Assembly (NCBI RefSeq): GCF_003480915.1
Contig: NZ_QUKD01000005.1
Coordinates: 1-64,000 of the forward strand
DNA: 64,000 nucleotides
Direction of reading: 5' to 3'
Source of the DNA: Parabacteroides sp. TM07-1AC
GTDB lineage: Bacteria > Bacteroidota > Bacteroidia > Bacteroidales > Tannerellaceae
Of this stretch, positions 18,677 to 26,903 are shown piece after piece. The notes under the pieces were generated by a model. That model had not been told where the DNA came from and did no database searches. It saw nothing but the letters and a program-made list of their open reading frames with translations. How positions within the stretch are numbered: the first letter of the stretch is position 1; each line of letters opens with the position of its first letter. A program made the translations under genes and the position numbers.

Positions 18677-19693
18677 TCATCTTTTCCGGGAAGTTTCCCG
18701 CACTGACAAATGGGTAGGTACAACGATCTGCCGGGGCTTTTCCCGTTTTTTTATCTGCTTAAGAAGGAGGTTACAGCATTCCTCTCCCATCTTATAGGTC
18801 TGATGAGTGACAGCTGTCAGGGCTGGTTCCACATAGTTGGAATGAAGCTCGTCGGTATAACCGATCAGGGCAATATCAGCAGGGATGCGGAACTGATGCT
18901 TTTTAATCTCTTTCATGGCAGCAAAAGCCAGTGTGTCATTCATTGCCAGGATGGCATCCGGCGGTTCCGGCAATGAGAGCAACCGGCAACAACCTTCCCG
19001 CCCCTCTTCATAGGTCATCTTCTTACAGACAATCAACTCTTCTACGACTGGCAAACCTTCCTCTTTCAATGCTTCCATATATCCGTCACGACGCTGCTGC
19101 ACGATCGCCAAATGATCCGAACCACCCAAGAAAGCCACCCGTTTCGATCCCGTCTCCAACAGATGCCTGGTAGCCACCCGGGCCGACTCCTTATTATCGG
19201 CCACCACCGAAGGGATCGTACCTGTCAGGCAGACACGGTCAAAAAAGACCAGCGGAATATCCATATCCTCCAGAGAAAGAAAATGGGAATAATCGGTCGT
19301 TTCCTGTGAAAGACAGGCCAATATACCCTCCACCCGCATGTTTACCAGGTCTTCCACACAATGCAGTTCCTGTTCGTACTGTTCATAGGAAGAAGTGATA
19401 ATAACGGAATACTCGTTCTTACGCGCCACGTCATTGATACCGCTGATAATCGATGAATAGAAATGAGTAACGATATCCGGCACGATGATGCCGATAATAC
19501 GCGGTGTATTTTTCAACAGACTCAACGCAAACGGGTTCGGCCGGTAATTCCATTCTTCGGCAAGCGCCTTCACCCGTTCCCGCATTTCGGGACTGATCTC
19601 GTAGCTGTCATTCAGCGCACGCGATACAGTAGAAACGGAAACACCCAGTTCTTTGGCCAGGTCTTTCAGCGATATGTGTCTTTTCTTAGGCAT
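18677..19693 (-). CDS. LacI-family transcriptional regulator
   Basis: 338 residues from the ATG at 19693. The longer start at 19717 would lie inside the -7 promoter element, so I reject it. The helix-turn-helix ISLKDLAKELGVSVSTVSRALN and hinge region occupy residues 1-60; the rest is a periplasmic-binding-protein-like effector domain (IIGIIVPDI, VVADNKESARVATRHLLETG, PDAILAMNDTLAFAAM). It is divergent from the L-galactose-type operon and is the natural candidate for its repressor, with the sugar or an intermediate as inducer. The repeat array at 19811 lies between them. Confidence 0.9.
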   Translation of the reverse strand: MPKKRHISLKDLAKELGVSVSTVSRALNDSYEISPEMRERVKALAEEWNYRPNPFALSLLKNTPRIIGIIVPDIVTHFYSSIISGINDVARKNEYSVIITSSYEQYEQELHCVEDLVNMRVEGILACLSQETTDYSHFLSLEDMDIPLVFFDRVCLTGTIPSVVADNKESARVATRHLLETGSKRVAFLGGSDHLAIVQQRRDGYMEALKEEGLPVVEELIVCKKMTYEEGREGCCRLLSLPEPPDAILAMNDTLAFAAMKEIKKHQFRIPADIALIGYTDELHSNYVEPALTAVTHQTYKMGEECCNLLLKQIKKREKPRQIVVPTHLSVRETSRKR

Positions 19694-19714
19694 TACAATT
19701 CCGATTACTTCCGG

Positions 19715-19722
19715 CAAATATA
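19715..19722 (-). promoter_or_regulatory. -7 promoter element of the LacI gene
   Basis: TATATTTG on the minus strand matches TAnnTTTG, 22 bp from the chosen start. No clear -33 element. Confidence 0.5.
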
Positions 19723-19810
19723 CTTATTTCCGGCAGAAAACCGGCTTTTCTTCATCACATCCGTTCAAACTCTCAACCGATTTCCAACAGATCCTCCGGC
19801 TGTTTCAATT

Positions 19811-19876
19811 TGTTTCACCCCGATGAAACACTTGTTTCTCCTAGGTGAAACAGTTGTTCCATCGGGGTGAAACAGT
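19811..19876. repeat. Array of three 22-bp dyad-symmetric units (array 2)
   Basis: Units start at 19811, 19833 and 19855, exactly 22 bp apart. Each has a left half-site TGTTTC or TGTTCC and a right half-site GAAACA separated by 8 bp, i.e. an imperfect palindrome. Left halves read TGTTTCACC, TGTTTCTCC, TGTTCCATC; right halves GATGAAACA, GGTGAAACA, GGTGAAACA. Units 1 and 3 are inverted copies over 15 bp (19811-19825 with 19860-19874). A lone TGTTTCA precedes the array at 19801. It lies between the divergent LacI gene and the sugar operon, about 80 bp before the operon's -7 element. It could be an operator, but equivalent arrays elsewhere are not at promoters. Confidence 0.8.
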
Positions 19877-19954
19877 TTCGACCACCGCAGCATAGTGCAA
19901 ACCTTTGCGTAGATTTTTCAGCACAAAACGGCTATAAGCAAACCATAAAAGCTA

Positions 19955-19962
19955 TACATTTG
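19955..19962 (+). promoter_or_regulatory. -7 promoter element of the L-galactose-type operon
   Basis: TACATTTG matches TAnnTTTG and lies 29 bp before the ATG at 19992. Confidence 0.5.
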
Positions 19963-19991
19963 AGCAATCGATAACTCAAATCATACATACC

Positions 19992-20924
19992 ATGAACTAC
20001 TCATATTGTGGAAAAACAGGGATGAAAGTACCCGTTCTGAGCTTTGGAGCCTCTTCGTTGGGCAGTGTCTTTCATGAAACACGGGAAGCGGAAAGCATCC
20101 AGGCAGTATTTACTGCCGTCGAAAACGGGATGAACTTTATCGACGTCTCCCCTTACTACGGACATTACAAGGCGGAAACGGTATTGGGAAAGGCACTGAA
20201 AGAAATTCCCCGCGACGCTTTTATGCTTTCAACAAAAGTCGGCCGCTACGGAAAAGACGGCGTTAATACCTGGGACTATTCCGGCAAACGGGCTACCGAA
20301 AGCGTATATGAAAGCATGGAACGGCTGCATTTGGACTACATCGACCTGATCAATGTACACGATATCGAATTTGCCGACCTCAACCAGGTGGTGAACGAAA
20401 CATTGCCGGCATTGGTGGAATTACGCGAAAAAGGAATCGTAAAGCATGTCGGCATTACCGACCTTCAACTGGAAAACCTGCAATGGGTAATCGACCGCGT
20501 CCCCGAAGGAACGGTAGAAACCATTCTCAATTTCTGCCACTACTGCCTGAACGACGATAAGCTGGCCGACTATTTCGATTATTTCGAATCCAAACAGATC
20601 GGTATCATCAATGCTTCTCCCCTTTCGATGGGATTATTGTCGCAACGGGGTGTTCCCGACTGGCATCCGGCACCGGCAGCACTGGTAGAAGCCTGCCAAA
20701 AAGCAGTGCAACACTGCGCTTCCAAAGGTTACCCGATAGAAAAACTGGCTATGCAATACTCAGTAAGTAACCCGAGAATCGCAACCACCCTGTTCAGTTC
20801 GGCAAATCCGGAGAATGTCCGGAAAAACATCCAATATATAGAAGACCCGATCGACTGGGACCTGGTTCGTGAAGTACAGGAGATTATCGGCGACCAAAAG
20901 CGGGTCAGCTGGTCGAACTCCTGA
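19992..20924 (+). CDS. Aldo/keto reductase, probable L-galactose 1-dehydrogenase
   Basis: A 310-residue TIM-barrel oxidoreductase with the aldo/keto reductase tetrad Asp51, Tyr56, Lys82 and His123 (IDVSPYYG, STKVGRYG, NVHDIEF). Many stretches parallel plant L-galactose dehydrogenase as I remember it: FGASSLGSVF, VHDIEF, ETLPAL, DRVPEGTVE, NASPLSMGLLS and PDWHPA. L-galactose dehydrogenase oxidises L-galactose with NAD to the lactone; L-fucose is a possible alternative since it differs only at C6. It is first in an operon with a lactonase, importer and alcohol dehydrogenase, the same order as the L-galactose pathway described in Bacteroides vulgatus. Confidence 0.82.
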   Translation: MNYSYCGKTGMKVPVLSFGASSLGSVFHETREAESIQAVFTAVENGMNFIDVSPYYGHYKAETVLGKALKEIPRDAFMLSTKVGRYGKDGVNTWDYSGKRATESVYESMERLHLDYIDLINVHDIEFADLNQVVNETLPALVELREKGIVKHVGITDLQLENLQWVIDRVPEGTVETILNFCHYCLNDDKLADYFDYFESKQIGIINASPLSMGLLSQRGVPDWHPAPAALVEACQKAVQHCASKGYPIEKLAMQYSVSNPRIATTLFSSANPENVRKNIQYIEDPIDWDLVREVQEIIGDQKRVSWSNS

Positions 20925-20956
20925 CCGGAAAACAAATATCCTTTAAAGAAAGTACC

Positions 20957-21880
20957 ATGAACAGAAAGATTATAGATGCCCATTCCCATCTTTGGCTCAG
21001 GCAGGATACGGTAGTCGACGGATTGCCGATACGGACACTCACTAACGGACGTTCACTCTTTATGGGTGAAATCCGGCAGATGGTTCCTCCGTTTATCATC
21101 GACGGCAGGAACACGGCAGAGATATTCCTGTCGAACATGGATTATGCACAGGTTTCGGCAGCCGTCGTCACCCAAGAGTTTATCGACGGCATGCAAAACG
21201 ATTATTTGCTGGAGGTCGCCAACCGCTATCCGGATCGCTTCTTTGTCTGCGGTCTCTGCGAATTTCGCCGTCCCGGCTATGCGGCACAGGCACGCGAACT
21301 GGCTGCCCGCGGATTCAAGGCTATCAAGGTTCCGGCACAACGCCTTTTACTCCAGGAAGGGCGGGTCTGTCTGAATGGTGACGAAATGATGGAAATGTTC
21401 CATTTTATGGAAAACAAAGATATGATCCTCTCCGTCGACCTGGCTGATGGCGACAGCCAGACCGGTGAACTGGAAGAGGTGATTCAGGAATGCCCCGGAT
21501 TAAAAATTGCGATCGGACATTTCGGTATGGTTACCCGACCGAACTGGTTGGCGCAGATCAGCCTGGCACGTTACCCGAACGTCCGCATCGAATCCGGAGG
21601 TATCACCTGGTTGTTCAACGACGAATTTTATCCTTTCCCCGGTGCCGTTAAAGCGATACGCGAAGCAGCAGACCGGGTAGGCATGGAGAAGCTGATGTGG
21701 GGATCGGATTATCCCCGTACGATTACGGCTATCACCTACAGGATGTCATACGATTTCATCCTGAAGACCGAGGAACTGACAGAACAGGAAAAGGACCTCT
21801 TCCTGGGAGAAAATGCAGCCACTTTCTATGGATTCAAAAAGCTGATCGAATTACCTTATATCAAAAACATGTCCGAATAA
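20957..21880 (+). CDS. Amidohydrolase-family sugar lactonase (probable L-galactonolactonase)
   Basis: A 307-residue cytoplasmic amidohydrolase-superfamily protein (amidohydrolase 2, COG3618-like). Metal-site motifs seen are DAHSHLW near the N-terminus, IGHFGM in the middle and MWGSDYPRT near the C-terminus, where the Asp is the usual catalytic residue. COG3618 enzymes include lactonases for L-fucono- and L-galactonolactones. It starts 32 bp after the dehydrogenase whose lactone product it would open to L-galactonate. Substrate assignment rests on operon context. Confidence 0.78.
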   Translation: MNRKIIDAHSHLWLRQDTVVDGLPIRTLTNGRSLFMGEIRQMVPPFIIDGRNTAEIFLSNMDYAQVSAAVVTQEFIDGMQNDYLLEVANRYPDRFFVCGLCEFRRPGYAAQARELAARGFKAIKVPAQRLLLQEGRVCLNGDEMMEMFHFMENKDMILSVDLADGDSQTGELEEVIQECPGLKIAIGHFGMVTRPNWLAQISLARYPNVRIESGGITWLFNDEFYPFPGAVKAIREAADRVGMEKLMWGSDYPRTITAITYRMSYDFILKTEELTEQEKDLFLGENAATFYGFKKLIELPYIKNMSE

Positions 21881-21903
21881 ACACGACCTAATACAATCAT
21901 ACC

Positions 21904-23154
21904 ATGAAACAGAAAAACTACATGCTACCGCTGGCACTGATATTCAGCCTTTTCTTCCTATGGGCGATCAGCAGCAACCTGTTGCCGACCATGATCCGGC
22001 AGCTGATGAAAACCTGCGAACTGAATCCGTTCGAGGCATCATTTACCGAAACGGCCTACTGGCTGGCTTACTTCATCTTCCCGATCCCGATCGCCATGTT
22101 CATGAAACGGTATAGTTACAAGGCTGGTATCGTTTTCGGACTGTTCCTGGCTGCTTTCGGAGGTTTATTGTTCTTCCCAGCTGCCCTGTTAAAAGAGTAC
22201 TGGGCATATCTCAGTATCTTTTTCATTATCGCGACAGGTATGTGTTTTCTGGAAACGGCAGCCAATCCTTACGTAACCGTATTGGGTAATCCGGAAACGG
22301 CTCCCCGACGGCTGAACCTGGCACAGTCGTTCAACGGATTAGGAGCCTTTATCTCGGCCATGTTCCTCAGTAAACTGGTATTAAGCGGGAACCACTATAC
22401 ACGTGAAAGTCTGCCCGTCGATTATCCCGGAGGTTGGGATGCGTACATCCAGTTTGAAACGGATTCAATGAAACAGCCATACCTTCTATTAGCACTTTTA
22501 TTAATCATTATCGCAGTTGTTTTCATTGTTTCCAGACTACCCCGTATCCAGGACGAAGAACATACAGGAGAGAAAGAGGGAAAGCTGATCGACTTCGGTG
22601 TGCTGAAACGTTCGCATCTGCGCTGGGGAGTGATCGCACAGTTCTTTTATAATGGAGGGCAGACAGCGATCAACAGCCTTTTCCTGGTATACTGTTGCAG
22701 TTATGCCGGGTTATCGGAATCGGTCGCGACCACTTTCTTCGGTCTGTATATGCTGGCTTTCCTGCTGGGACGATGGATCGGCACCCTGCTGATGGTCCGC
22801 TTCCGTCCGCAGGACATGTTGCTGGTTTATGCACTGCTCAATGTCGTACTTTGCGGAGTGATCGCCTTATGCGGCGGAATGGTCGGGTTATATGCGATGC
22901 TGGCTGTATCGTTTTTCATGTCGATCATGTATCCGACACAGTTCTCGTTGGCGTTAAAAGGACTGGGCGACAATACCAAGAGCGGCTCGGCTTTCCTGGT
23001 GATGGCAATCGTCGGAAATGCCTGTCTGCCCCAGCTGACGGCTTACGTGATGCATCATTTCGAAGCTGTTTATTATATCGCTTATCTGATCCCGTTGGTT
23101 TGCTTCCTTTTCTGTGCTTACTACGGGTGGAAAGGCTATAAAGTGGTCGATTAA
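21904..23154 (+). CDS. FucP-family MFS sugar:proton symporter
   Basis: A 416-residue membrane transporter with about 12 helices. CFLETAANPYVTVLGNPETAPRRLNLAQSFNGLGA is shared in large part with E. coli FucP, the L-fucose:H+ symporter, which is known also to carry L-galactose. The gene begins 23 bp after the lactonase and sits before the L-galactonate-type dehydrogenase, so the cargo is most likely the operon's entry sugar. Located in the inner membrane. Confidence 0.87.
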   Translation: MKQKNYMLPLALIFSLFFLWAISSNLLPTMIRQLMKTCELNPFEASFTETAYWLAYFIFPIPIAMFMKRYSYKAGIVFGLFLAAFGGLLFFPAALLKEYWAYLSIFFIIATGMCFLETAANPYVTVLGNPETAPRRLNLAQSFNGLGAFISAMFLSKLVLSGNHYTRESLPVDYPGGWDAYIQFETDSMKQPYLLLALLLIIIAVVFIVSRLPRIQDEEHTGEKEGKLIDFGVLKRSHLRWGVIAQFFYNGGQTAINSLFLVYCCSYAGLSESVATTFFGLYMLAFLLGRWIGTLLMVRFRPQDMLLVYALLNVVLCGVIALCGGMVGLYAMLAVSFFMSIMYPTQFSLALKGLGDNTKSGSAFLVMAIVGNACLPQLTAYVMHHFEAVYYIAYLIPLVCFLFCAYYGWKGYKVVD

Positions 23155-23175
23155 TTTATAATATATATAATGTAT

Positions 23176-24192
23176 ATGAAAGCAATACAAATTCCCGTTC
23201 CTGCAACACTGCAGGTAGTCGACATAGCAAAGCCGGAAGTAAAAAACGGCGAAGTTCTTCTGAAAATTAAGTTTGTCGGTTTTTGCGGCTCCGACCTGAA
23301 CACATTTCTGGGGCGTAATCCAATGGTCAAGCTTCCCGTTATCCCCGGTCATGAGGTCGGAGCTGTGATTGAAGCCGTAGGTCCCGGGGGTCCTGGCGGA
23401 TTCGAACCGGGCATGAGTGTTACCGTAAATCCTTACACAAACTGCGGTAAATGTGCCGCCTGCCGCAACGGACGGGTAAATGCCTGCGAACATAATGAAA
23501 CATTCGGCGTACAGCGTAACGGTGCAATGGGAGAATATCTCGCTCTGCCCTGGCAGAAAGTCATTCCGGCTCCCGGCATTTCTCCCCGTGACTGTGCCCT
23601 GATCGAACCGATGAGCGTAGGATTTCATGCTGTCTCCCGCGGACAAGTCACCGACATCGACACCGTTCTAGTTATCGGCTGCGGTATGATCGGTTGCGGA
23701 GCGATTGTACGTGCTGCATTAAGAGGTGCAACAGTGATCGCCATGGATCTGGATGATGAAAAACTGGAACTGGCCAAACGCATCGGTGCCCGTTACACCA
23801 TCAACTCACAGACCGAAAATGTACATGAACGTTTACAGGAAATGACGGACGGCCTGGGACCGGATGTTGTCATCGAAGCGGTAGGAAGTCCGGCAACTTA
23901 TGTAACGGCGGTAAACGAAGTCGCTTTCACCGGACGGGTAGTATGCATCGGCTATGCGAAAAGCGAAGTAACCTTTCAGACCAAATATTTCGTACAGAAA
24001 GAGTTGGATATCCGGGGTTCACGCAACGCACTGCCGGAAGATTTCAGGGCTGTAGTACGTTATCTTCAGCAGGACAGTTGTCCGCGGGAAGAACTGATAT
24101 CTCGGATTGTCACCCCCGAAGAAGCATTTGCCGCCATGCAGGCATGGAGCGCTGCTCCCGGTAAAGTATTTCGTATTCTTGTAAAGTTCTGA
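23176..24192 (+). CDS. Zinc-dependent alcohol dehydrogenase, probable L-galactonate 5-dehydrogenase
   Basis: A medium-chain dehydrogenase of 338 residues. The catalytic-zinc segment PVIPGHEVGA, the structural-zinc cysteines in CGKCAACRNGRVNAC, and the NAD-binding VIGCGMIGCGAI are all present. The family (LgoD/YjjN, RspB-like) includes the enzyme that oxidises L-galactonate to D-tagaturonate. Tagaturonate is precisely the substrate of UxaB, encoded two genes on. I chose the second ATG (23176); the first (23170) adds only two residues. Confidence 0.8.
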   Translation: MKAIQIPVPATLQVVDIAKPEVKNGEVLLKIKFVGFCGSDLNTFLGRNPMVKLPVIPGHEVGAVIEAVGPGGPGGFEPGMSVTVNPYTNCGKCAACRNGRVNACEHNETFGVQRNGAMGEYLALPWQKVIPAPGISPRDCALIEPMSVGFHAVSRGQVTDIDTVLVIGCGMIGCGAIVRAALRGATVIAMDLDDEKLELAKRIGARYTINSQTENVHERLQEMTDGLGPDVVIEAVGSPATYVTAVNEVAFTGRVVCIGYAKSEVTFQTKYFVQKELDIRGSRNALPEDFRAVVRYLQQDSCPREELISRIVTPEEAFAAMQAWSAAPGKVFRILVKF

Positions 24193-24231
24193 CATATAAA
24201 AAATTTAATTATCTTCGCAAGGCTACAAGAT

Positions 24232-24324
24232 GGCACACTGATAACACAGATTAAGCAGATGACCACAGATCTTTTTTAATAATATATCTGCGATAATCAG
24301 CTTAATCTGTGTTATCTGCGTGCC
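24232..24324. repeat. REP-like long inverted repeat inside the operon
   Basis: A perfect 16-bp inverted repeat (24241-24256 with 24300-24315), extended by GGCAC/GTGCC at the outer ends (24232-24236 and 24320-24324). The loop has a T-run and internal copies of CAGAT/ATCTG. Sequences like ATCTGTGTTATCTGCG recur as intergenic elements in Bacteroides genomes, as I recall. It lies in the only large gap (185 bp) of the operon and could stabilise or partly terminate the mRNA. An A/G-rich repetitive stretch (AGAGAAT-like) follows at 24340-24369. Confidence 0.7.
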
Positions 24325-24377
24325 ATTTAGCAGACTCTGAATAGAGAATAGAGAATCAAGAATCGAGATAAGTTATC

Positions 24378-26897
24378 ATGAAAAAGCTAATCAATCTAAT
24401 CGTATTTTTTCTGATCGTCAGTCTGAATGGCTGGGCGCAGGAAGCCGCTGAAGTAATCCGGGTGGCATGTGTAGGAAACAGTATTACATTTGGGGCCGGG
24501 ATTGCCAACCGCGACCGCGACAGTTACCCTTCGGTTCTCGGACAAATGCTCGGAAAGAAGTATGAAGTACGGAACTTCGGCTTTAGTGCCCGTACTATGC
24601 TCATGAAAGGGGATCGTCCTTACATGAAGGAACAAATGTTTAAAGATGCTCTCAGCTATAATCCCGACATCGTTATAATCAAGCTGGGGACAAATGATTC
24701 CAAATCGTTCAACTGGAAATACAAAGCCGGACTTCCCGGAGATATTCAGACGATGATCAACGCGTTTAAGGCAATCCCGTCAAAACCAAAGATCTATCTT
24801 TGTTATCCGCCCAAAGCCTATGTCAGCGATGCCAGTATTAACGACAGTATCATTGCAGCCGGTGTTATTCCAGTGATTGAACAGGTAGCGAAAAGGAATA
24901 AATTACCAATCATTGATTTACATACGGCATTGAGCGGCATGCAGGAACATTTTCCGGATAATGTCCATCCCGATCCGGTCGGTGCACATAAGCTCGCCGA
25001 GACCGTTTACAAAGCAATCACAGGCAAAGAAACTTCTCACCGGATGCAGGCTTTTCCCGGTCTGAAAAGCGAATGGAACGGATGCGACCGTTACGATTTC
25101 CAGTTCAAGGGACGCGATGCGATCGTGGTTGTCCCTAAACAGGCGGCCAAAGGAAATCCGTGGATATGGCGACCGGCTTTCTTCAATGCTTTCCCCAGCG
25201 TAGACAAGGCCTTACTGGAAAAAGGATTTCATGTGGTTTATTATGATGTGACACATTGTTATGGGAACCCGCGTGCAGTAGCACTAGGTACGGAGTTCTA
25301 CCATTATATGAAAGATTGGTACGGACTTTCCCCGAAAGTGACCCTGGAAGGATTCAGCCGCGGTGGTTTATATGCTTTGAACTGGGCTGCCAAAAACACA
25401 GACAAGATCGCCTGCATCTATATCGACGCCCCGGTTTGCAATGTATTCAGCTGGCCGGGAAGAAAGAATGCAGAGTTGTGGAACGACTTGTTGAAAGAAT
25501 GGGACCTGACAGACGAAGAGATGAATTCGTTCAAAGGTAATCCGATCGACAATCTGGAACCGTTGGCAAAAGCCGGAATCCCGATCATCAGCGTTTGCGG
25601 AGATGCCGACAAAGTCGTTCCGTTCAAGGAGAATATGGATATAGTACGTTCCCGCTACCTGGCTCTGGGTGGTCCGGTAGAGGTAATTATCAAACCGGGC
25701 GTAGACCATCATCCCCACAGTTTGGAAAATCCGGAACCGGTTGTGGACTTCATCCTTCGCCACCAACCGGAATATGAGAAATACCTGCATTACAACGTGC
25801 GCGGCAGCCTGCAAAACTCGTTTGTCAAGTTCGAGAAAGAACGTAAAGCACGTGTCGCCTTTCTGGGCGGTTCTATCACAGAGATGAACGGCTGGAAGAA
25901 CATGATCGAAAAACAACTGCAACAACGTTTCCCTTATACGACTTTCGAATTTGTAGAAGCCGGCATCGGTTCTACCGGAACGACTCCGGGTTCCTTCCGA
26001 ATGAAAAATGATATTCTCTCGAAAGGAAAAATAGACCTGCTTTTTGTGGAAGCAGCCGTGAACGACCATACAAACCATTTCACTCCATTGGAACAGGTTC
26101 GTGGCATGGAAGGGGAAGTACGCCATGCATTACTGAGTAATCCGGAAATGGATATCGTGATGTTACACTTCATCTACGATCCGTTTATCCCGATGGTTGC
26201 TAAAAAACAGCAACCGGACGTCATACTGAACCACGAACGGGTGGCAAACCATTATCTGATCCCTTCTGTCAACCTGGTTCAGGAAATAGGCGAACGGATG
26301 CAGGACGGCGAGTTCACCTGGGAACAGTTCGGCGGAACCCATCCGCTACCGTTCGGACATAAATTCTATGCCGCAGCCATCAACCACCTCTTCGATACGA
26401 TGTGGAAAGGAATCACTCCCGACAGTCCGGTCGTTGCCCACGAAATACCTGCACAACCACTCGATGCATACAGTTATTATGGCGGCGACTTTATCGACCT
26501 GAAAGAGGCTAAACTGAACAAAGGCTGGAAATACGTTCCTTCCTGGCGTGCGGATAATACGTATGAAAAGAGAAGAGGTTTCGTTGATGTTCCCATATTG
26601 GAAGCTACTCGTCCGGGCGACAAATTGACACTCGACTTCACGGGAAAAGCGATCGGTATCTTCTGTACACCGGGTCCGACAGCCGGAATCCTTGAATACA
26701 GCATCGACGGTACCCCATTCAAAAAGCTCGATACGTTCACCGAATGGAGTAAATACCTTTATATTCCCTGGGTATATATGCTGGAAACAGAATTAGACGA
26801 CACTGCCCATAAGCTGGTACTTCGTATCTCGAAAGAAAAGAATCCCGATTCTTTAGGTACGGAATGTCAGATACGAAACTTCGTTGTAAACAAATAA
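24378..26897 (+). CDS. Secreted multidomain esterase: SGNH + alpha/beta-hydrolase + SGNH-like
   Basis: 839 residues after a signal peptide (cleavage near GWAQEA). Domain 1 (about 26-215) is a GDSL/SGNH hydrolase: GNSITFG (Ser35), RNFGFS, GTNDS (Asn106), DNVHPDP (Asp194, His197). Domain 2 (about 235-465) is an alpha/beta hydrolase: GFSRGG (Ser327), CGDADKVVP (Asp409 or 411), DHHPHS (a His near 445). Domain 3 (about 485-675) is a second SGNH-type domain: LGGSITEMNGW (Ser499), AVNDHTN (Asn562), GGTHPLPFG (His655), but the Asp expected three residues before His is Gly. A beta-sandwich closes the protein. Such esterases remove acetyl or similar groups from plant glycans. Gene order puts it between the L-galactonate dehydrogenase and uxaB. 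Confidence 0.82.
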   Translation: MKKLINLIVFFLIVSLNGWAQEAAEVIRVACVGNSITFGAGIANRDRDSYPSVLGQMLGKKYEVRNFGFSARTMLMKGDRPYMKEQMFKDALSYNPDIVIIKLGTNDSKSFNWKYKAGLPGDIQTMINAFKAIPSKPKIYLCYPPKAYVSDASINDSIIAAGVIPVIEQVAKRNKLPIIDLHTALSGMQEHFPDNVHPDPVGAHKLAETVYKAITGKETSHRMQAFPGLKSEWNGCDRYDFQFKGRDAIVVVPKQAAKGNPWIWRPAFFNAFPSVDKALLEKGFHVVYYDVTHCYGNPRAVALGTEFYHYMKDWYGLSPKVTLEGFSRGGLYALNWAAKNTDKIACIYIDAPVCNVFSWPGRKNAELWNDLLKEWDLTDEEMNSFKGNPIDNLEPLAKAGIPIISVCGDADKVVPFKENMDIVRSRYLALGGPVEVIIKPGVDHHPHSLENPEPVVDFILRHQPEYEKYLHYNVRGSLQNSFVKFEKERKARVAFLGGSITEMNGWKNMIEKQLQQRFPYTTFEFVEAGIGSTGTTPGSFRMKNDILSKGKIDLLFVEAAVNDHTNHFTPLEQVRGMEGEVRHALLSNPEMDIVMLHFIYDPFIPMVAKKQQPDVILNHERVANHYLIPSVNLVQEIGERMQDGEFTWEQFGGTHPLPFGHKFYAAAINHLFDTMWKGITPDSPVVAHEIPAQPLDAYSYYGGDFIDLKEAKLNKGWKYVPSWRADNTYEKRRGFVDVPILEATRPGDKLTLDFTGKAIGIFCTPGPTAGILEYSIDGTPFKKLDTFTEWSKYLYIPWVYMLETELDDTAHKLVLRISKEKNPDSLGTECQIRNFVVNK

Positions 26898-26903
26898 AAT
26901 AAA

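Noticed and set aside
22954..23646. 230-residue minus-strand open frame spanning the transporter/dehydrogenase junction
   Set aside because: Antisense to two well-supported genes; no domain recognised.
24232..24324. Terminal inverted repeats of a miniature transposon
   Set aside because: No target-site duplication can be seen and the arms are close together; a hairpin repeat fits better.
25368..26126. 252-residue minus-strand open frame
   Set aside because: Shadow of the multidomain esterase; no start context or domain.
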